Shown here in pieces: positions 8,147 through 16,374 of a stretch of DNA of 64,000 nucleotides; the stretch's first letter is position 1, and every line of letters begins with the position of its first letter. Source of the stretch: Vreelandella hamiltonii (lineage in GTDB: Bacteria; Pseudomonadota; Gammaproteobacteria; Pseudomonadales; Halomonadaceae); NCBI RefSeq assembly GCF_014651775.1, contig NZ_BMXN01000015.1:21738-85737 (forward strand), given 5' to 3'. The notes under the pieces are model-generated. The model was not told the DNA's origin, did no database searches, and saw only the letters and a program-made list of their open reading frames with translations. The position numbers and the translations under genes were made by a program.

Positions 8147-8161
8147 TTCACAGGAGCCACC

Positions 8162-9457
8162 ATGGAAACGGTCTCTCGATGCACACCCAACGCGCATCTG
8201 GTGGTCATTGGCAACGGCATGGCCAGCCATCGACTGGTCGAAACGCTGCTGCGTCACCCGTCGCGCCCAACACGCATCACCGTGATCGGCGAGGAGCCGG
8301 TGCCTGCCTACAACCGTATCCTGCTGTCACCTCGGTTAGCCGGTGAACTGGAGCAGCAGGCCCTGACCCTGCAAGACCCAGAGGCCCTTGCCCAGCAAGG
8401 CGTGACCCTGCGCCTTGGCCAGCGCGTTGCGCAGATCGACCGTCAACGTCAGCGGGTCATCACTCACTCGGGGAATGCACTCTCCTATGACCGACTGGTG
8501 ATAGCCACCGGCTCCCGCTCGGCCATGCCCGACCTGCCGGGGGTCACCCTGCGCGGCGTGCACAGTTTTCGCACCCTCGAGGACGTGGCCACCCTGGAAG
8601 CCATTGCCCAGCGCAGTGGCCACGTGGTGGTGGTGGGCGGCGGCCTGCTGGGCCTGGAAGCCGCCGACGGCCTGCGCAAGCGCGGCGGCCCGGCACTGCG
8701 TGTCAGCCTGCTGCAGCGCAGTGAGCGGCTGATGAACCGCCAACTGGATACCACCGCCGCCAAATTGCTGGAAGCCACCTTGCAGGAACGGGGTATGACC
8801 TTTCATACCGGCGTGACGCTGACCGGCCTGCAAGATGACGGCCACGGCCAGGTCTGCGCCGTGACGCTGGCCGACGGGCGCCAGCTGCCCGCCGATCACG
8901 TCATCATGGCGGCGGGGGTTTGCCCCAACAGCGCCCTTGGCCAGCAGGCGGGGCTCGCCTGCGAGCGGGCCATCCTCGTCGATGGCCATCTGACCACTTC
9001 CGACCCGCACATCTTTGCGCTGGGCGAGTGCTGCCAGTTCGAACAGCACACGTATGGCCTGGTGGAACCGATCTGGCGGCAGGTCGAGGTTTTGGCCGCC
9101 GTACTGTGCGGCGAAACGCCAGCCCATTATTCAGAAGCCCCCACGGCCACCAAGCTGAAGGTCAGCGGCGTGCAGCTCTATGCGTTCGGGCCCACCGAGG
9201 CGGAACCACACCACGACACGCTGCACTACCTGGATCCTGAAAACGGCGACTACTGCCGCCTGCTGATGCATCAGGGACGCCTGGAGGGCGCCATTCTATA
9301 CGGTGATACCCGGCACGGGCCCTGGTACTTCGAACAGGCGCTGGCCGCCACCGATCTCACTGCATGCCGCCACCTGCTGCTGTTTGGCGCAGCCGATGTA
9401 CAGGCCGTGCTGGCATCCCACGCATCTTCCCCACTCTCACACCGCGAGGCGGCTTAG
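8162..9457 (+). CDS. FAD/NAD(P)-dependent reductase of the nitrate assimilation operon
   Basis: This 431-residue pyridine-nucleotide-disulfide-type flavoprotein has an FAD-binding VVIGNGMASHRLVE near residue 15, an NAD(P)-binding VVVVGGGLLGLEAADGL near 157-173 and the second FAD motif HIFALGECC near 283. It lacks the BFD and sulfite-reductase domains of NirB, whose N-terminal half it resembles. Small reductases of this type feed electrons from NAD(P)H to the assimilatory nitrate reductase, the role of Klebsiella NasC and of the electron-transfer subunit in Bacillus. It is first in the plus-strand operon, two bases before nirB, and is preceded by AGGAG. Its electron acceptor is inferred from context. 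Confidence 0.85.
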   Translation: METVSRCTPNAHLVVIGNGMASHRLVETLLRHPSRPTRITVIGEEPVPAYNRILLSPRLAGELEQQALTLQDPEALAQQGVTLRLGQRVAQIDRQRQRVITHSGNALSYDRLVIATGSRSAMPDLPGVTLRGVHSFRTLEDVATLEAIAQRSGHVVVVGGGLLGLEAADGLRKRGGPALRVSLLQRSERLMNRQLDTTAAKLLEATLQERGMTFHTGVTLTGLQDDGHGQVCAVTLADGRQLPADHVIMAAGVCPNSALGQQAGLACERAILVDGHLTTSDPHIFALGECCQFEQHTYGLVEPIWRQVEVLAAVLCGETPAHYSEAPTATKLKVSGVQLYAFGPTEAEPHHDTLHYLDPENGDYCRLLMHQGRLEGAILYGDTRHGPWYFEQALAATDLTACRHLLLFGAADVQAVLASHASSPLSHREAA

Positions 9458-9459
9458 CC

Positions 9460-11976
9460 ATGTCTACTCAACATCCCCAACAGAAACTGATCATCGTCGG
9501 TAATGGCATGGTCGGTCACCATGTCGTCGAGCAGCTCGTCGACAGCGGTGCGCTGACCACCTTCGAGGTGACGATCTTTGGCGAAGAGCGCCACCGTGCC
9601 TACGACCGGGTTCACCTTTCCGAGTACTTCAGCGGCCGCGATGCGCAGTCCCTGGCCCTGTGCGATGCCGATTATTACGCCACTAATGGCATTACCTTGC
9701 GCAGCGGCGAAGCCGTCACCGCCATCGACCGCGAGCAGCAAACGGTGCGCACCGCCCAGGGCGCCTACCCTTATGACCAGCTGATCCTGGCCACCGGCTC
9801 GTTTCCCTTCGTCCCCCCCATTCCCGGCAACGATCAGCCCGGCTGCCTGGTCTACCGTACCCTGGATGATCTGGACGCCATTCGCGCCGCCGCCCAGGAC
9901 GCCACCAATGGCGTAGTGGTGGGCGGCGGCCTGCTGGGCCTGGAGGCCGCCAACGCACTGCGCGGCCTGAATCTGGACACCGCCGTGGTGGAGTTTGCGC
10001 CCCGCCTGATGCCCATGCAGGTCGATAGCGAAGGCGGCGAGCTGCTGCGTGAAAAAATCGAGGCACTGGGGGTTCAGGTACTCACCGAACGGGCCACGCA
10101 GCGCATCGAGCCCGGCGACACCAGCCGCCTGCGCATGGTGTTTCAGGATGACAAGGTGCTGGAAACCGACCTCATCGTCTTCTCGGCCGGTATTCGCCCC
10201 CAGGATACGCTGGCCCGTGAGTGCGGCCTGCGTATCGGGGAGCGCGGCGGCGTGGTGATCGATGACCAGTGCCGCACCAGCGACCCCAACATTCTCGCCG
10301 TTGGTGAGGTGGCGCTGTGGAACCAGAGTATTTTTGGCCTCGTGGCGCCGGGCTACCAAATGGCCAAAACGGCGGTCTCGACGCTGACAGGCGGCGACGC
10401 CTGCTTTGGTGGCGCCGACATGAGCACCAAGCTCAAGCTGCTGGGTGTGGATGTCGGCTCTATCGGCGATGCCCACGGCACCCAGAACCCGGGAGCCCGC
10501 ATGTTCCGCTACCTGGACCCCCTCACCCAGGTCTACCGCAAGCTGGTAGTCAGCAGCGATGGCAAGAAGCTGCTGGGGGCGATGCTGGTAGGCGATAACA
10601 GCGTGTACGACACCCTGCTGCAGTATTACGCCAACGGCATCCCGCTGCCCAAAGAGCCCGCTGCGCTGATTCTTCCTCAGCAAAGCGGCGCTGCCCCGGT
10701 ACTTGGCCCGGATGCGCTGCCGGAAACGGCGATGATCTGCTCTTGCCATAACGTCACCAAAGGCCGTATTTGCAGCGCCATCGACGAGGGTTCCAGCGAC
10801 CTGGCCAGCGTGAAAGGGGCCACCAAGGCCAGCACGGGCTGTGGCGGCTGCACTTCCCTGCTGAAAAGTGTCGTGGACCACGAGCTGACCGCCCGCGGTG
10901 TCGAGGTAGACACCTCGATCTGCGAACACTTCGCCCACACGCGCCAGGAGCTTTACGACCTCGTGCGCGTGGAAGGCATCAAGACGTTCAGCGAGCTGAT
11001 GGCAAGGCACGGTAACGCCGATACCCACGGGCTGGGCTGCGACATATGCAAACCCGCCGTGGCGTCGATCCTCGCGTCCTGCTTCAACGAACCGATCACC
11101 GATGCCGCCCACGTGCCGCTGCAGGACACCAACGACACCTTCATGGCCAATATGCAGAAAAACGGCACCTACTCGGTGGTGCCACGCATTGCGGGCGGGG
11201 AAATCACGCCTGACAAGCTGGTGGTATTGGGTCAAGTGGCCCAGAAATATCAGCTCTACACCAAAATCACCGGCGGCCAGCGTATCGACCTGTTCGGCGC
11301 CCGCCTGGAGGACCTGCCCGCCATCTGGGGTGAACTGATCGAAGCAGGGTTCGAGACCGGCCACGCGTACGGCAAATCCCTGCGCACCGTGAAGTCTTGT
11401 GTGGGCAGCACCTGGTGCCGCTACGGCGTTCAGGACAGCGTTGGCATGGCGATTCAGCTGGAGAACCGCTACAAGGGCCTGCGCGCGCCGCACAAGATCA
11501 AGTTCGGCGTCTCCGGCTGCACCCGGGAGTGTGCGGAAGCCCAGAGCAAGGACATCGGTATCATCGCCACCGAAAACGGCTGGAACCTCTACGTGTGCGG
11601 CAACGGCGGCATGCGCCCACGCCACGCGGAACTCTTCGCCACGGACCTGGATGACGAACAGCTCTACCGCACCATCGACCGCTTGCTGATGTTCTACGTC
11701 CGCACGGCCGACCGTTTGCAGCGCACTTCGGTATGGTGTGAAAACCTGGAGGGCGGGCTGGACTATCTGAAAGACGTGATTCTGGAAGACAGCCTCGGCA
11801 TCGGTGCTGAGCTGGAGCGCCAGATGCAGCACGTGGTGGATAGCTACCAGTGCGAGTGGGCCAACGCCATCAGCGACCCGGAAAAGCTCAAGCGCTTCCG
11901 CAGTTTCGTCAACGACCAGCGTCCCGACCCGTCGATCATCATGACTTCCGAGCGTGGCCAGCTGCGCCCCGTATAA
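9460..11976 (+). CDS. nirB: Assimilatory nitrite reductase [NAD(P)H], large subunit
   Basis: This 838-residue protein is close in length to E. coli NirB (847) and reduces nitrite to ammonium with six electrons from NAD(P)H. In order it has an FAD domain (IIVGNGMVGHHVVE near residue 10), an NAD domain (GVVVGGGLLGLEAANALRG near 150-168), a BFD-type [2Fe-2S] domain (ICSCHNVTKGRIC, then TGCGGC, near 426-465), and ferredoxin-half and siroheme/[4Fe-4S] domains with CVGSTWCRYGVQD and GVSGCTRECAEAQSKDIG. The start at 9460, two bases after the previous stop, begins MSTQHPQQ. Farther-upstream in-frame starts lie inside the preceding gene. It works with NirD and needs siroheme from the CobA pathway. Confidence 0.96.
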   Translation: MSTQHPQQKLIIVGNGMVGHHVVEQLVDSGALTTFEVTIFGEERHRAYDRVHLSEYFSGRDAQSLALCDADYYATNGITLRSGEAVTAIDREQQTVRTAQGAYPYDQLILATGSFPFVPPIPGNDQPGCLVYRTLDDLDAIRAAAQDATNGVVVGGGLLGLEAANALRGLNLDTAVVEFAPRLMPMQVDSEGGELLREKIEALGVQVLTERATQRIEPGDTSRLRMVFQDDKVLETDLIVFSAGIRPQDTLARECGLRIGERGGVVIDDQCRTSDPNILAVGEVALWNQSIFGLVAPGYQMAKTAVSTLTGGDACFGGADMSTKLKLLGVDVGSIGDAHGTQNPGARMFRYLDPLTQVYRKLVVSSDGKKLLGAMLVGDNSVYDTLLQYYANGIPLPKEPAALILPQQSGAAPVLGPDALPETAMICSCHNVTKGRICSAIDEGSSDLASVKGATKASTGCGGCTSLLKSVVDHELTARGVEVDTSICEHFAHTRQELYDLVRVEGIKTFSELMARHGNADTHGLGCDICKPAVASILASCFNEPITDAAHVPLQDTNDTFMANMQKNGTYSVVPRIAGGEITPDKLVVLGQVAQKYQLYTKITGGQRIDLFGARLEDLPAIWGELIEAGFETGHAYGKSLRTVKSCVGSTWCRYGVQDSVGMAIQLENRYKGLRAPHKIKFGVSGCTRECAEAQSKDIGIIATENGWNLYVCGNGGMRPRHAELFATDLDDEQLYRTIDRLLMFYVRTADRLQRTSVWCENLEGGLDYLKDVILEDSLGIGAELERQMQHVVDSYQCEWANAISDPEKLKRFRSFVNDQRPDPSIIMTSERGQLRPV

Positions 11977-12003
11977 CTTAGCCCATCCGCCACGAGAATC
12001 GCC

Positions 12004-12450
12004 ATGACCGCGACTGCACAGCACACAATGTCGAGTCCAGACACCATGCCAAGTCCAGACACCATGCCGAGTCCAGACACCAGCACTGATATAAGCACCA
12101 CTGCCAGCGCGAATACCTGGCAGCCCTTGTGCAACAGGGCCGACCTGGTCGCTTTTTCAGGCGTGGCCGCCTGGCTGGATACACCGGAAGGCCCCGCCCA
12201 GGTGGCGCTCTTCTACGTACCCGGCCACGGGCACGAACTCTATGCCCTGGACCACCGCGACCCCTTCTCAGGCGCCTATGTCATCGCCCGAGGTATCGTC
12301 GGCGACCTGCAGGGCAAGCCCGTCGTGGCCTCCCCGCTGTATAAACAGCACTTTCGCCTGGAGGATGGCCTGTGCGTGGAAGATGACACCATCAGGCTGC
12401 GTACCTGGCAGGTACGATTCCAGGGGGAGGAAGTGTGGATAAAGGGGTAA
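12004..12450 (+). CDS. nirD: Nitrite reductase [NAD(P)H], small subunit
   Basis: This 148-residue protein is a Rieske-like NirD: NTWQPLCNRADL from about residue 36, LDHRDPFSGAYVIARGIVGD, then VVASPLYKQHFRLEDGLC. As is usual in NirD the Rieske Fe-S ligands are missing. It supports NirB in nitrite reduction. It is about 40 residues longer than E. coli NirD. The extra N-terminus is a low-complexity repeat of SPDTMP encoded by 18-bp tandem units, each carrying an in-frame ATG, so the true start (12004, 12028, 12046 or 12064) is uncertain. The ribosome-binding site before 12004 is weak. It lies 27 bp after nirB as the last gene of the operon. Confidence 0.9.
   Translation: MTATAQHTMSSPDTMPSPDTMPSPDTSTDISTTASANTWQPLCNRADLVAFSGVAAWLDTPEGPAQVALFYVPGHGHELYALDHRDPFSGAYVIARGIVGDLQGKPVVASPLYKQHFRLEDGLCVEDDTIRLRTWQVRFQGEEVWIKG
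12034..12081 (+). repeat. 18-bp tandem repeat in nirD
   Basis: Two 18-bp units (12034-12051, 12052-12069) differing only at the last base, plus a partial third, encode SPDTMP SPDTMP SPDT. The copies are in frame and change only the N-terminal extension of NirD. Copy number could vary by slippage without breaking the gene. Confidence 0.85.
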
Positions 12451-12465
12451 GGTGAGCCACACGCC

Positions 12466-12981
12466 TCACCAACAACGGCAAAACACCTGGCAATCCCGAG
12501 GGCTGCCCAATACGGTCGAGTAAGCCGTCAAACGCTGTTCCGCACGGAAACCCGCCTTCTCCAGCACCCGCCTGGAGGCCGCGTTCTCCTCCGCCACGAT
12601 GGCCTCCAGGCGGGTGATGCCATACAGGCAGCGGGCATCCTCGATCAGGCGGTGGAGCGCTTTATGGGCCAGCCCCTGACCGCAGGCCGCTTGCGCAATG
12701 CGATACCCGACGCGGGCTTGGCCGTTGTCGATATCACGCAGGTTTGCACGGCCCACGATTCTGCCGCGCCAGCGGACGATCAAGGGGCTCATCCGCCGCT
12801 GAGCATGGAGCGCCAGACACTCGACGATGTGCTGAGCCACGCCTTGCGGCGTGTAAAAGCGCTCTGGACGCGCTTCGATGTGCTGTTCGAACCAGACGCG
12901 CTCGGCTAGCTCGAAGTGCAGCAGGTCAACGCTGTCTTCAGGGCACATCAAATCAAAGGCCAAATCCTTGGCATGCTGCAT
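12466..12981 (-). CDS. GNAT-family N-acetyltransferase
   Basis: This protein of about 171 residues has a RimJ/RimL-like GNAT fold: IVGRANLRDID, then the acetyl-CoA-binding YRIAQAACGQGLAHKALHRL (the usual R/Q-x-x-G-x-G/A loop is present as CGQGLA), then AIVAEENAASRRVLEKAGF. It would transfer acetyl from acetyl-CoA to an amine, and the substrate is unknown. The start at 12981 was preferred over one 13 codons upstream because GGAAGG precedes it at good spacing. It converges on nirD and is divergent from the CDF-type transporter. Cysteine-rich C-terminus (CQVFCRCW) is unusual but unexplained. Confidence 0.85.
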   Translation of the reverse strand: MQHAKDLAFDLMCPEDSVDLLHFELAERVWFEQHIEARPERFYTPQGVAQHIVECLALHAQRRMSPLIVRWRGRIVGRANLRDIDNGQARVGYRIAQAACGQGLAHKALHRLIEDARCLYGITRLEAIVAEENAASRRVLEKAGFRAEQRLTAYSTVLGSPRDCQVFCRCW

Positions 12982-13101
12982 GGGTATCACCTTCCTTGGG
13001 GCCTCTGAGGGCAATTCCAAAAGAAATCGCTGACATTGCCTGCCATCCTGTTGCTATGCTTGCCAGCCTCTTGATTAGGTAGGCATGGGAGCCATCAGTT
13101 C

Positions 13102-14037
13102 ATGAAAACAGAAGCCTCGACCCTGGCTTTTTCCGCCTTCATGGCCCTCTTGATCGGCTGTGCGGGCATCATCGCCACGCTGGCCTCGAATTCTCAAGCC
13201 ATTCTGTTGGACGGCCTGTTCAACCTTATCTACTTTAGCGTAGCGCTGGTGACCATCAAGGTCAGCAAACTCGCCAGCCGTCCGGACAGCGAGTCGTACC
13301 CGTTCGGCTACAGCTACTTCGAGTCATTGGTTAATCTATGCAAAGGTTTGCTGATTCTGGGCGTTTCCATCTTTGCCCTGGTCGATGCGGTGGCAGCACT
13401 GCTGACCGGGGGACGCGCCATTTCAGCAGGGCTGGCGGTTCTGTATGCCCTGTTTGCCACCGCGGCGTGCTCTTTGACGGCCTGGGTCATGCACCGCAGT
13501 CAAAGGCGTGTCAGCAGCCCGTTGGTGGCCGCCGACAAGCTCAACTGGGTGGTCAACAGCGTGATTTCAGGCGCCGTATTGGCTGCCTTTTGCCTGGTTC
13601 TGGTATTTGACTACCTGGGTTGGCAAACCCTGCTCCCGTATGTGGATTCGGTGCTGGTCATTGCCGTTGTGGTGCTTTGCCTGGGCGTGCCGGTACGCAT
13701 GGCCTCACAAGCGCTGGCCGAGCTACTGAACAAGACACCCGAGGAAAGCGTTGCCGCCCCCGTGCGCCAGGCGGTGGCCCGTGGCCTGGCAGACGTGGAT
13801 ACCGAGGAGGTTCGCGTTCGGATGGTCCGCCCAGGTCGATTGCTGTACGTGATCGTGCACGTGGTGCTGCCAGAGCACCTGCCCAACCTGTCCTTGAAAG
13901 CGCAGGATGCCTTGCGCCAGCGCATCGACCAGGAGGTGCGTCAGCACTACTCCCCGGTGGTCTGCGATGTGGTCTTTACTTCCGATCACCGCTGGGCGGC
14001 GCCCTCCTGCGGCATGCTGATAGAAAAAGCGCGTTGA
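13102..14037 (+). CDS. CDF-family cation transporter lacking canonical zinc ligands
   Basis: This 311-residue membrane protein has six predicted transmembrane helices (residues 8-205) and a cytoplasmic C-terminal domain, the plan of cation diffusion facilitators such as YiiP/FieF. The segment ADKLNWVVN aligns with YiiP ADMLHYQSD, so His153 and Asp157 of the YiiP transport site are both Asn. LLDGLFN aligns with LVDSLVD, keeping the first Asp and replacing the second with Asn. The histidines of the intracellular second site (SFGHGKAES) are replaced (PFGYSYFES). Zinc/iron export by the usual site is therefore unlikely. It may move another ion. A perfect hairpin follows the gene. Confidence 0.85.
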   Translation: MKTEASTLAFSAFMALLIGCAGIIATLASNSQAILLDGLFNLIYFSVALVTIKVSKLASRPDSESYPFGYSYFESLVNLCKGLLILGVSIFALVDAVAALLTGGRAISAGLAVLYALFATAACSLTAWVMHRSQRRVSSPLVAADKLNWVVNSVISGAVLAAFCLVLVFDYLGWQTLLPYVDSVLVIAVVVLCLGVPVRMASQALAELLNKTPEESVAAPVRQAVARGLADVDTEEVRVRMVRPGRLLYVIVHVVLPEHLPNLSLKAQDALRQRIDQEVRQHYSPVVCDVVFTSDHRWAAPSCGMLIEKAR

Positions 14038-14053
14038 AGCACTCGCTCTATAC

Positions 14054-14083
14054 CATGAAAGGCACCCGAGGGTGCCTTTCATG
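14054..14083. terminator. Bidirectional hairpin between the CDF gene and the sugar dehydrogenase
   Basis: CATGAAAGGCACCC (14054-14067) and GGGTGCCTTTCATG (14070-14083) form a perfect 14-bp inverted repeat. It sits between convergent genes, with moderately T-rich sequence on the plus side (TGTGCTTCTTCACTGTTTT), and is a likely shared terminator. Confidence 0.65.
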
Positions 14084-14112
14084 TGCTTCTTCACTGTTTT
14101 AGCTTATCCGTA

Positions 14113-15363
14113 TCAGGATTCGGGTTCGATGCGATACAGGCCGCCATCTTCCTCGTCGGTCAGCACGTAGAGGTAGCCGTCCGGCCCCTGACGCACATCG
14201 CGAATACGGCCCAGGGTATCTGCCAGCAATACTTCTTCATGGGTGACTTCGTTGTTGTCGTCCAGCACCAGCCGGTGCAGCTGCTCACGCTTGAGCGACC
14301 CTACGAACAGGCTGTTCTGCCACTCGCTGACGCCATCGGCGGTATAGAACACCATGCCGGAAGGCGCCATCGACTCTTCCCACACGTGGGTGGGCGCGGT
14401 CACACCGGGCGCTTCGGTGCCCAGGCCGATATGGGCATCGGTCGTATATTCGGTGCCGAAGGCCACCATGGGCCAGCCGTAGTTGGCGCCCGCTTCGACA
14501 CGGTAGAGCAAATCGCCGCCGTTCGGCCCATGGTCTACCGCCCATAGCTCGCCCGTCTCAGGGTGCAGAGTGAGCCCCTGATTGTTGCGGTGGCCATAGG
14601 AGTAGATTTCAGGACGCAGGTTGCCGGGCTCGACCCCGATGAAGGGGTTATCCGGGTGGGCACCCCCCTCTTCCAGCAGGCGGATCATCTTGCCGCCCGG
14701 GTTGGTCAGGTCTTGCGGCAGGTTCTGCACGTTGCGGTCGCCGATGGGAAAGATGATCTCGCCGTTGCCCGGAAACGCGATGCGCGAACCATAGTGCGCG
14801 CCCGGATGGGTGCGCGGCACTTGGGTATAGAGGGTTTCGAGATCGACCAGCTCGGCGCTGTCCGCATCGATACGCGCTCGGGCCACCGCCAGGCCGGTGC
14901 CGTAATCCGGCTCGTAGGTACTGAAGGCGCGGGGATCACCAGGGCTGGAGAAGGTAAAATAGACCCAGCCATTCTCGTCATAATCAGGATGCACGGCCAC
15001 GTCCAGCAAGCCGCCTTGATTGCCACCCTCCGTGGCAGACTCCTCATCCTCGTCGATGTCCGTTTTGGGCAAGTTACCCAGCTCGGTCACGCTGTCGCCA
15101 TCGACCAGGTGCAGGCGTCCGGGACGCTCCGTCACCAGCATCCGTCCATCCGGCAGCCATGCCACCGCCCAAGGATGCTCCAGCCCACTCAACACCTGCG
15201 TGATGGTGAAGCGGGTCTCTTCACTTTCTACGCCACTGGCAACTTCTTCATTGACCGCGCGGACATCGGCGTGAAGGGCGCTCGCGCTGCCCAGCAGCGC
15301 AAATGCGGCCGTCCAATGGGGTAGTTTGCCAACGGAAAGCGGAAATCGTCCCTGAGTCTTCAT
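14113..15363 (-). CDS. PQQ-dependent sugar dehydrogenase (YliI/Asd-like), periplasmic
   Basis: This 416-residue protein starts with a signal peptide (AAFALLGSASALHA) and continues as a six-bladed beta-propeller of the soluble glucose/sorbosone dehydrogenase family. Typical segments are GLEHPWAVAWLPDGRMLVTE, LLDVAVHPDYDENGWVYF, PGAHYGSRIAFPGNGEIIF, YGHRNNQGLTLHP and ELWAVDHGPNGGD. Family members oxidise aldose sugars in the periplasm with PQQ. The substrate here is not known and no PQQ synthesis genes are in the window. The start at 15363 follows AAGGAG at good spacing and gives a clean signal peptide. An upstream in-frame start adds eight residues without a ribosome-binding site. Confidence 0.88.
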   Translation of the reverse strand: MKTQGRFPLSVGKLPHWTAAFALLGSASALHADVRAVNEEVASGVESEETRFTITQVLSGLEHPWAVAWLPDGRMLVTERPGRLHLVDGDSVTELGNLPKTDIDEDEESATEGGNQGGLLDVAVHPDYDENGWVYFTFSSPGDPRAFSTYEPDYGTGLAVARARIDADSAELVDLETLYTQVPRTHPGAHYGSRIAFPGNGEIIFPIGDRNVQNLPQDLTNPGGKMIRLLEEGGAHPDNPFIGVEPGNLRPEIYSYGHRNNQGLTLHPETGELWAVDHGPNGGDLLYRVEAGANYGWPMVAFGTEYTTDAHIGLGTEAPGVTAPTHVWEESMAPSGMVFYTADGVSEWQNSLFVGSLKREQLHRLVLDDNNEVTHEEVLLADTLGRIRDVRQGPDGYLYVLTDEEDGGLYRIEPES

Positions 15364-15482
15364 GCGGTGCTCCTTGCTTGAACCCAAAAAAGTTAAACAT
15401 TAGCGTTATCACCGGTTCAGCCTAGAAGACCCTGGTAGAGGCAGCAACAATAGTTAGCAAGCAAAGTTAGTGATCAAAACAC

Positions 15483-16310
15483 TCACGCATTCGTAACGCT
15501 TACTTCAAGCGTCAGGCGGGCGACAAACTCCTCGATCAAGGCCACTACCGTGGATTCTGCTTCACGATGGGGAACGTGGCCGACGCCTGGCAGGATGTCA
15601 CAGTGGGCTGGGCCGTGGGTGTAGCGCGCAATGCGTTCTGGCTGGCGGTGGGAGCCATATTCGTCTCGCTCGCCGTGCAGTACCAGGGTCGGGCACTGCA
15701 CGCGCTCGAGTGCAGGCACCAGCGTCCACTCTGCAAAGTCGGGGTGCAGCCATGTGTCGATCCAGGCATCGAGCACCCAGCGCGCGTTGTCGCCATGGTA
15801 CTTGGCTAGCCTGGCAAACTGGTCGGGCTGTTGAAATGCTTCCTTGGCCGCTTCGATACCCTGACGAGTGCGCGGTTCGTTGAACGCCTGCGCGGCGATC
15901 GTGATCAAGCCTCGGCAACGCTCCGGCTGTTGGCCTGCACAGTGAACGGCCATGCAGCCTCCTACGCTGTGCCCCAGGGCGATGAAGTGGGTGATTGCCA
16001 GCGCCTCCAGCAGTGCTGCAACCGCTTGCCGGTATTCGTCCTCGATGAAGGTATGGGGCGGTTTCGCCAATCGAGCGCCAGAACGCCCGAAGCCCGCACG
16101 GTCGTAGGCAACGACTGGGTGCTGCGTGGCCTGGCAAAGGGCGGCGGGAAAGCTCCGCCATAGCTCCACACAGCCCAGCGAGTCGTGAAACAGCAGAATC
16201 GGCACCGCCGAGCGTGCATGGCGAGGCTGCCAGGTGCGGGTAAACAGACGACCGCTGGGGGTATCTACCCAGCGGTCATGAACGGTCACTGCATCCGAGT
16301 GTGAGGTCAT
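15483..16310 (-). CDS. Alpha/beta hydrolase
   Basis: This 275-residue alpha/beta hydrolase has an HDSLGCVELW oxyanion region, the strand VVAYDRAGFGRSG, the nucleophile elbow LGHSVGGC with the catalytic Ser, an acid region LVLHGERDEYG and the catalytic His in GVGHVPHREAE. This is the usual Ser-Asp/Glu-His triad order. The substrate (an ester, lactone or epoxide-like compound) cannot be told. The start at 16310 (MTSHSDAV) is preferred; an in-frame ATG 19 codons earlier adds a Ser/His/Asn/Thr-rich stretch unlike the family. It lies 64 bp downstream of poxB on the same strand and may be co-transcribed with it. Confidence 0.82.
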   Translation of the reverse strand: MTSHSDAVTVHDRWVDTPSGRLFTRTWQPRHARSAVPILLFHDSLGCVELWRSFPAALCQATQHPVVAYDRAGFGRSGARLAKPPHTFIEDEYRQAVAALLEALAITHFIALGHSVGGCMAVHCAGQQPERCRGLITIAAQAFNEPRTRQGIEAAKEAFQQPDQFARLAKYHGDNARWVLDAWIDTWLHPDFAEWTLVPALERVQCPTLVLHGERDEYGSHRQPERIARYTHGPAHCDILPGVGHVPHREAESTVVALIEEFVARLTLEVSVTNA

Positions 16311-16374
16311 GGCATGGCTCTTTGTGTTGTCAGTGTTGTGTGAGCTGCTGACAACATAGCATGCCACTGCCGCG

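Larger units (their letters stand above)
7561..8161. other. Divergent nas/nir control region without genes
   Basis: This 600-bp gap separates the minus-strand nasA-cobA genes from the plus-strand reductase-nirB-nirD genes. It is AT-richer than its flanks, especially around 7690-7840 and 7960-8000. It holds a leader terminator for each operon, an ANTAR-type hairpin on the plus side, a short palindrome at 7643-7657 and a 7-bp inverted repeat at 7865-7883. A TATACT at 7985-7990 could be a -10 element for the plus operon, but I see no good -35. Open frames across it lack coding character. Confidence 0.6.

Noticed and set aside
9454..12024. 856-codon open frame on the minus strand opposite nirB
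   Set aside because: It has no recognisable domain, and nirB on the plus strand shows all expected motifs. It is an antisense shadow.
12451..12470. GGTGAG/CTCACC hairpin after nirD
   Set aside because: A 6-bp stem without a T-run is too weak to call as a terminator.
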